From: Deinococcus aquaticus
GTDB lineage: Bacteria; Deinococcota; Deinococci; Deinococcales; Deinococcaceae
Direction of reading: 5' to 3'
Length of the DNA: 64,000 nt
Assembly: GCF_028622095.1 (NCBI RefSeq)
Contig: NZ_CP115166.1
Span: 386,607-450,606, forward strand
Part shown: positions 63,476-64,000 of the stretch, one piece after another
Layout: each line of letters starts with the position of its first letter
How positions within the stretch are numbered: the stretch's first letter is position 1
Translations under genes and position numbers: made by a program
Notes under the pieces: model-generated
Seen by the model: the letters and a program-made list of their open reading frames with translations, nothing else
Database searches by the model: none
Told to the model about the DNA's origin: nothing

Positions 63476-64000
63476 GTAACTGCTCAGCAGGGTGACTTCC
63501 GGGAGTCGATTGGGTAAGGTGGACCATCAACGAGACTCCCTGCCCAAACTGTGAACGACTCGAGGCACGTATCCGTGAGCTCGAAGCGCAGATTGCGGCC
63601 CTCCTGAAACGCCTTCAAGAGCTCGAAGGACGTCAGGCCAAGAACAGCCACACGTCCAATCAGCCACCCAGTCAGGACAAACCCTGGCAGCCCAAGAGTG
63701 AGCGCCAGAAGACCGGCCGGTCTTCTGGCGCTCAGCCAGATCACCCCGGCACGACCCTCAAGATATCGGTCCATCCCGACCACACGGTCCATCTCCCGGT
63801 CACCGGACACTGTACCTGCGGACAGGTCTGGGACGACGTTCCAGTCGACACTCAGGTCGCTCGACAGGTCCATGACCTCCCAGCGTGGCAACTTCAGGTC
63901 ACCGAATACCGCGCCGACGTCAAAATCTGCCCTGGCTGTCATCACCGGCAGCGAGCACCCTTCCCGACGCACGTCACGGCTCAGGTGCAGTACGGTCCAC
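63476..64000 (+). mobile_element. IS66-like element, left end and 5' part, continues past window
   Basis: The element starts with GTAACTGCTCAGCAGGGTGA at 63476, inside the permease gene. It matches the segment 18645-18121 in reverse over the whole 525 bases, which defines this left end. The last base of the window corresponds exactly to the base where IS copy 1 cuts the other copy. Confidence 0.85.
63529..64000 (+). CDS. IS66-type transposase, N-terminal part
   Basis: The frame from about 63529 encodes 'NETPCPNCERLEARIRELEAQ', a leucine-zipper-like helix, then 'NSHTSNQPPSQDKP' and 'VTGHCTCGQVW...VKICPGCHHRQRAPFP', the zinc-finger-like domain of IS66 TnpC proteins. No ATG, GTG or TTG in frame precedes it after the nearest stop, so the start codon is unclear; an ATC at 63526 is the nearest weak candidate. 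The catalytic DDE part would lie beyond the edge. Confidence 0.8.

Noticed and set aside
1..64000. tRNA, rRNA and riboswitch genes
   Set aside because: No cloverleaf, rRNA-like or known aptamer-like segment was noticed by eye; a covariance-model search was not possible.

Overview
This 64 kb window is high-GC bacterial DNA that most resembles Deinococcus. The evidence is leaderless promoters of the TAnnnT-N6/7-ATG kind, DUF11-rich surface proteins, TnpB-only IS200/IS605 elements with D. radiodurans-like terminal hairpins, and IS4-superfamily transposases. An iteron array followed by an AT-rich stretch (22693-23110) beside a RepA-type initiator gene marks it as part of a plasmid or megaplasmid, or an integrated one. 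The assignment is inferred from protein character only; no database search was possible.

Layout. (1) 1-5441, minus strand: a chaperone/usher cluster for secreted fimbria-like spore-coat-U (SCPU) proteins. It has four SCPU proteins, a lower-GC PKD-like lipoprotein, a periplasmic chaperone and an usher that runs off the left edge. A SARP-like regulator diverges from it (5758), and the shared intergenic region holds heptamer direct repeats and palindromes. (2) 7046-9808: a response regulator/histidine kinase pair and a membrane protein that looks like a diguanylate cyclase without its GGDEF domain. (3) 10024-16943: a tightly coupled operon of a 1327-aa repeat/coiled-coil protein, a RapA/HepA-like SNF2 ATPase and a third gene cut off by an IS. 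This is the best candidate for an undescribed system. (4) 16944-26194: a mobile-element and replication region. It holds two identical 1177-bp IS copies in inverted orientation, an IS66-like fragment, another transposase, a repA gene split by a TnpB element, nine iterons, an XRE regulator, an unknown gene, and an EAL gene remnant split by IS copy 2. (5) 26289-31446: algI-algJ-algF-algX-like polysaccharide O-acetylation cassette. (6) 31590-40354: sensory block with an ethylene-receptor-like histidine kinase, a PAS/GAF kinase and two diguanylate cyclases, plus a broken yceI remnant. (7) 40590-54023: four large secreted or surface proteins, three with overlapping or coupled reading frames. (8) 54064-64000: mgtC split by a second TnpB element, a subtilase lipoprotein with four tandem octapeptides, a TPR/HD-GYP/GGDEF protein, a PAS/GGDEF/EAL protein, and an ethanolamine-permease-like gene cut off by an IS66-like element that continues past the right edge.

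Taken together the replicon codes for cell-surface and biofilm functions (SCPU fibres, exopolysaccharide acetylation, large adhesin-like proteins) and a dense set of c-di-GMP enzymes and sensor kinases that could control them. At least five genes are interrupted or truncated by insertion sequences (repA, mgtC, the EAL gene, the third gene of the SNF2 operon, the permease). For repA and mgtC, removing the TnpB element restores an exact in-frame gene.
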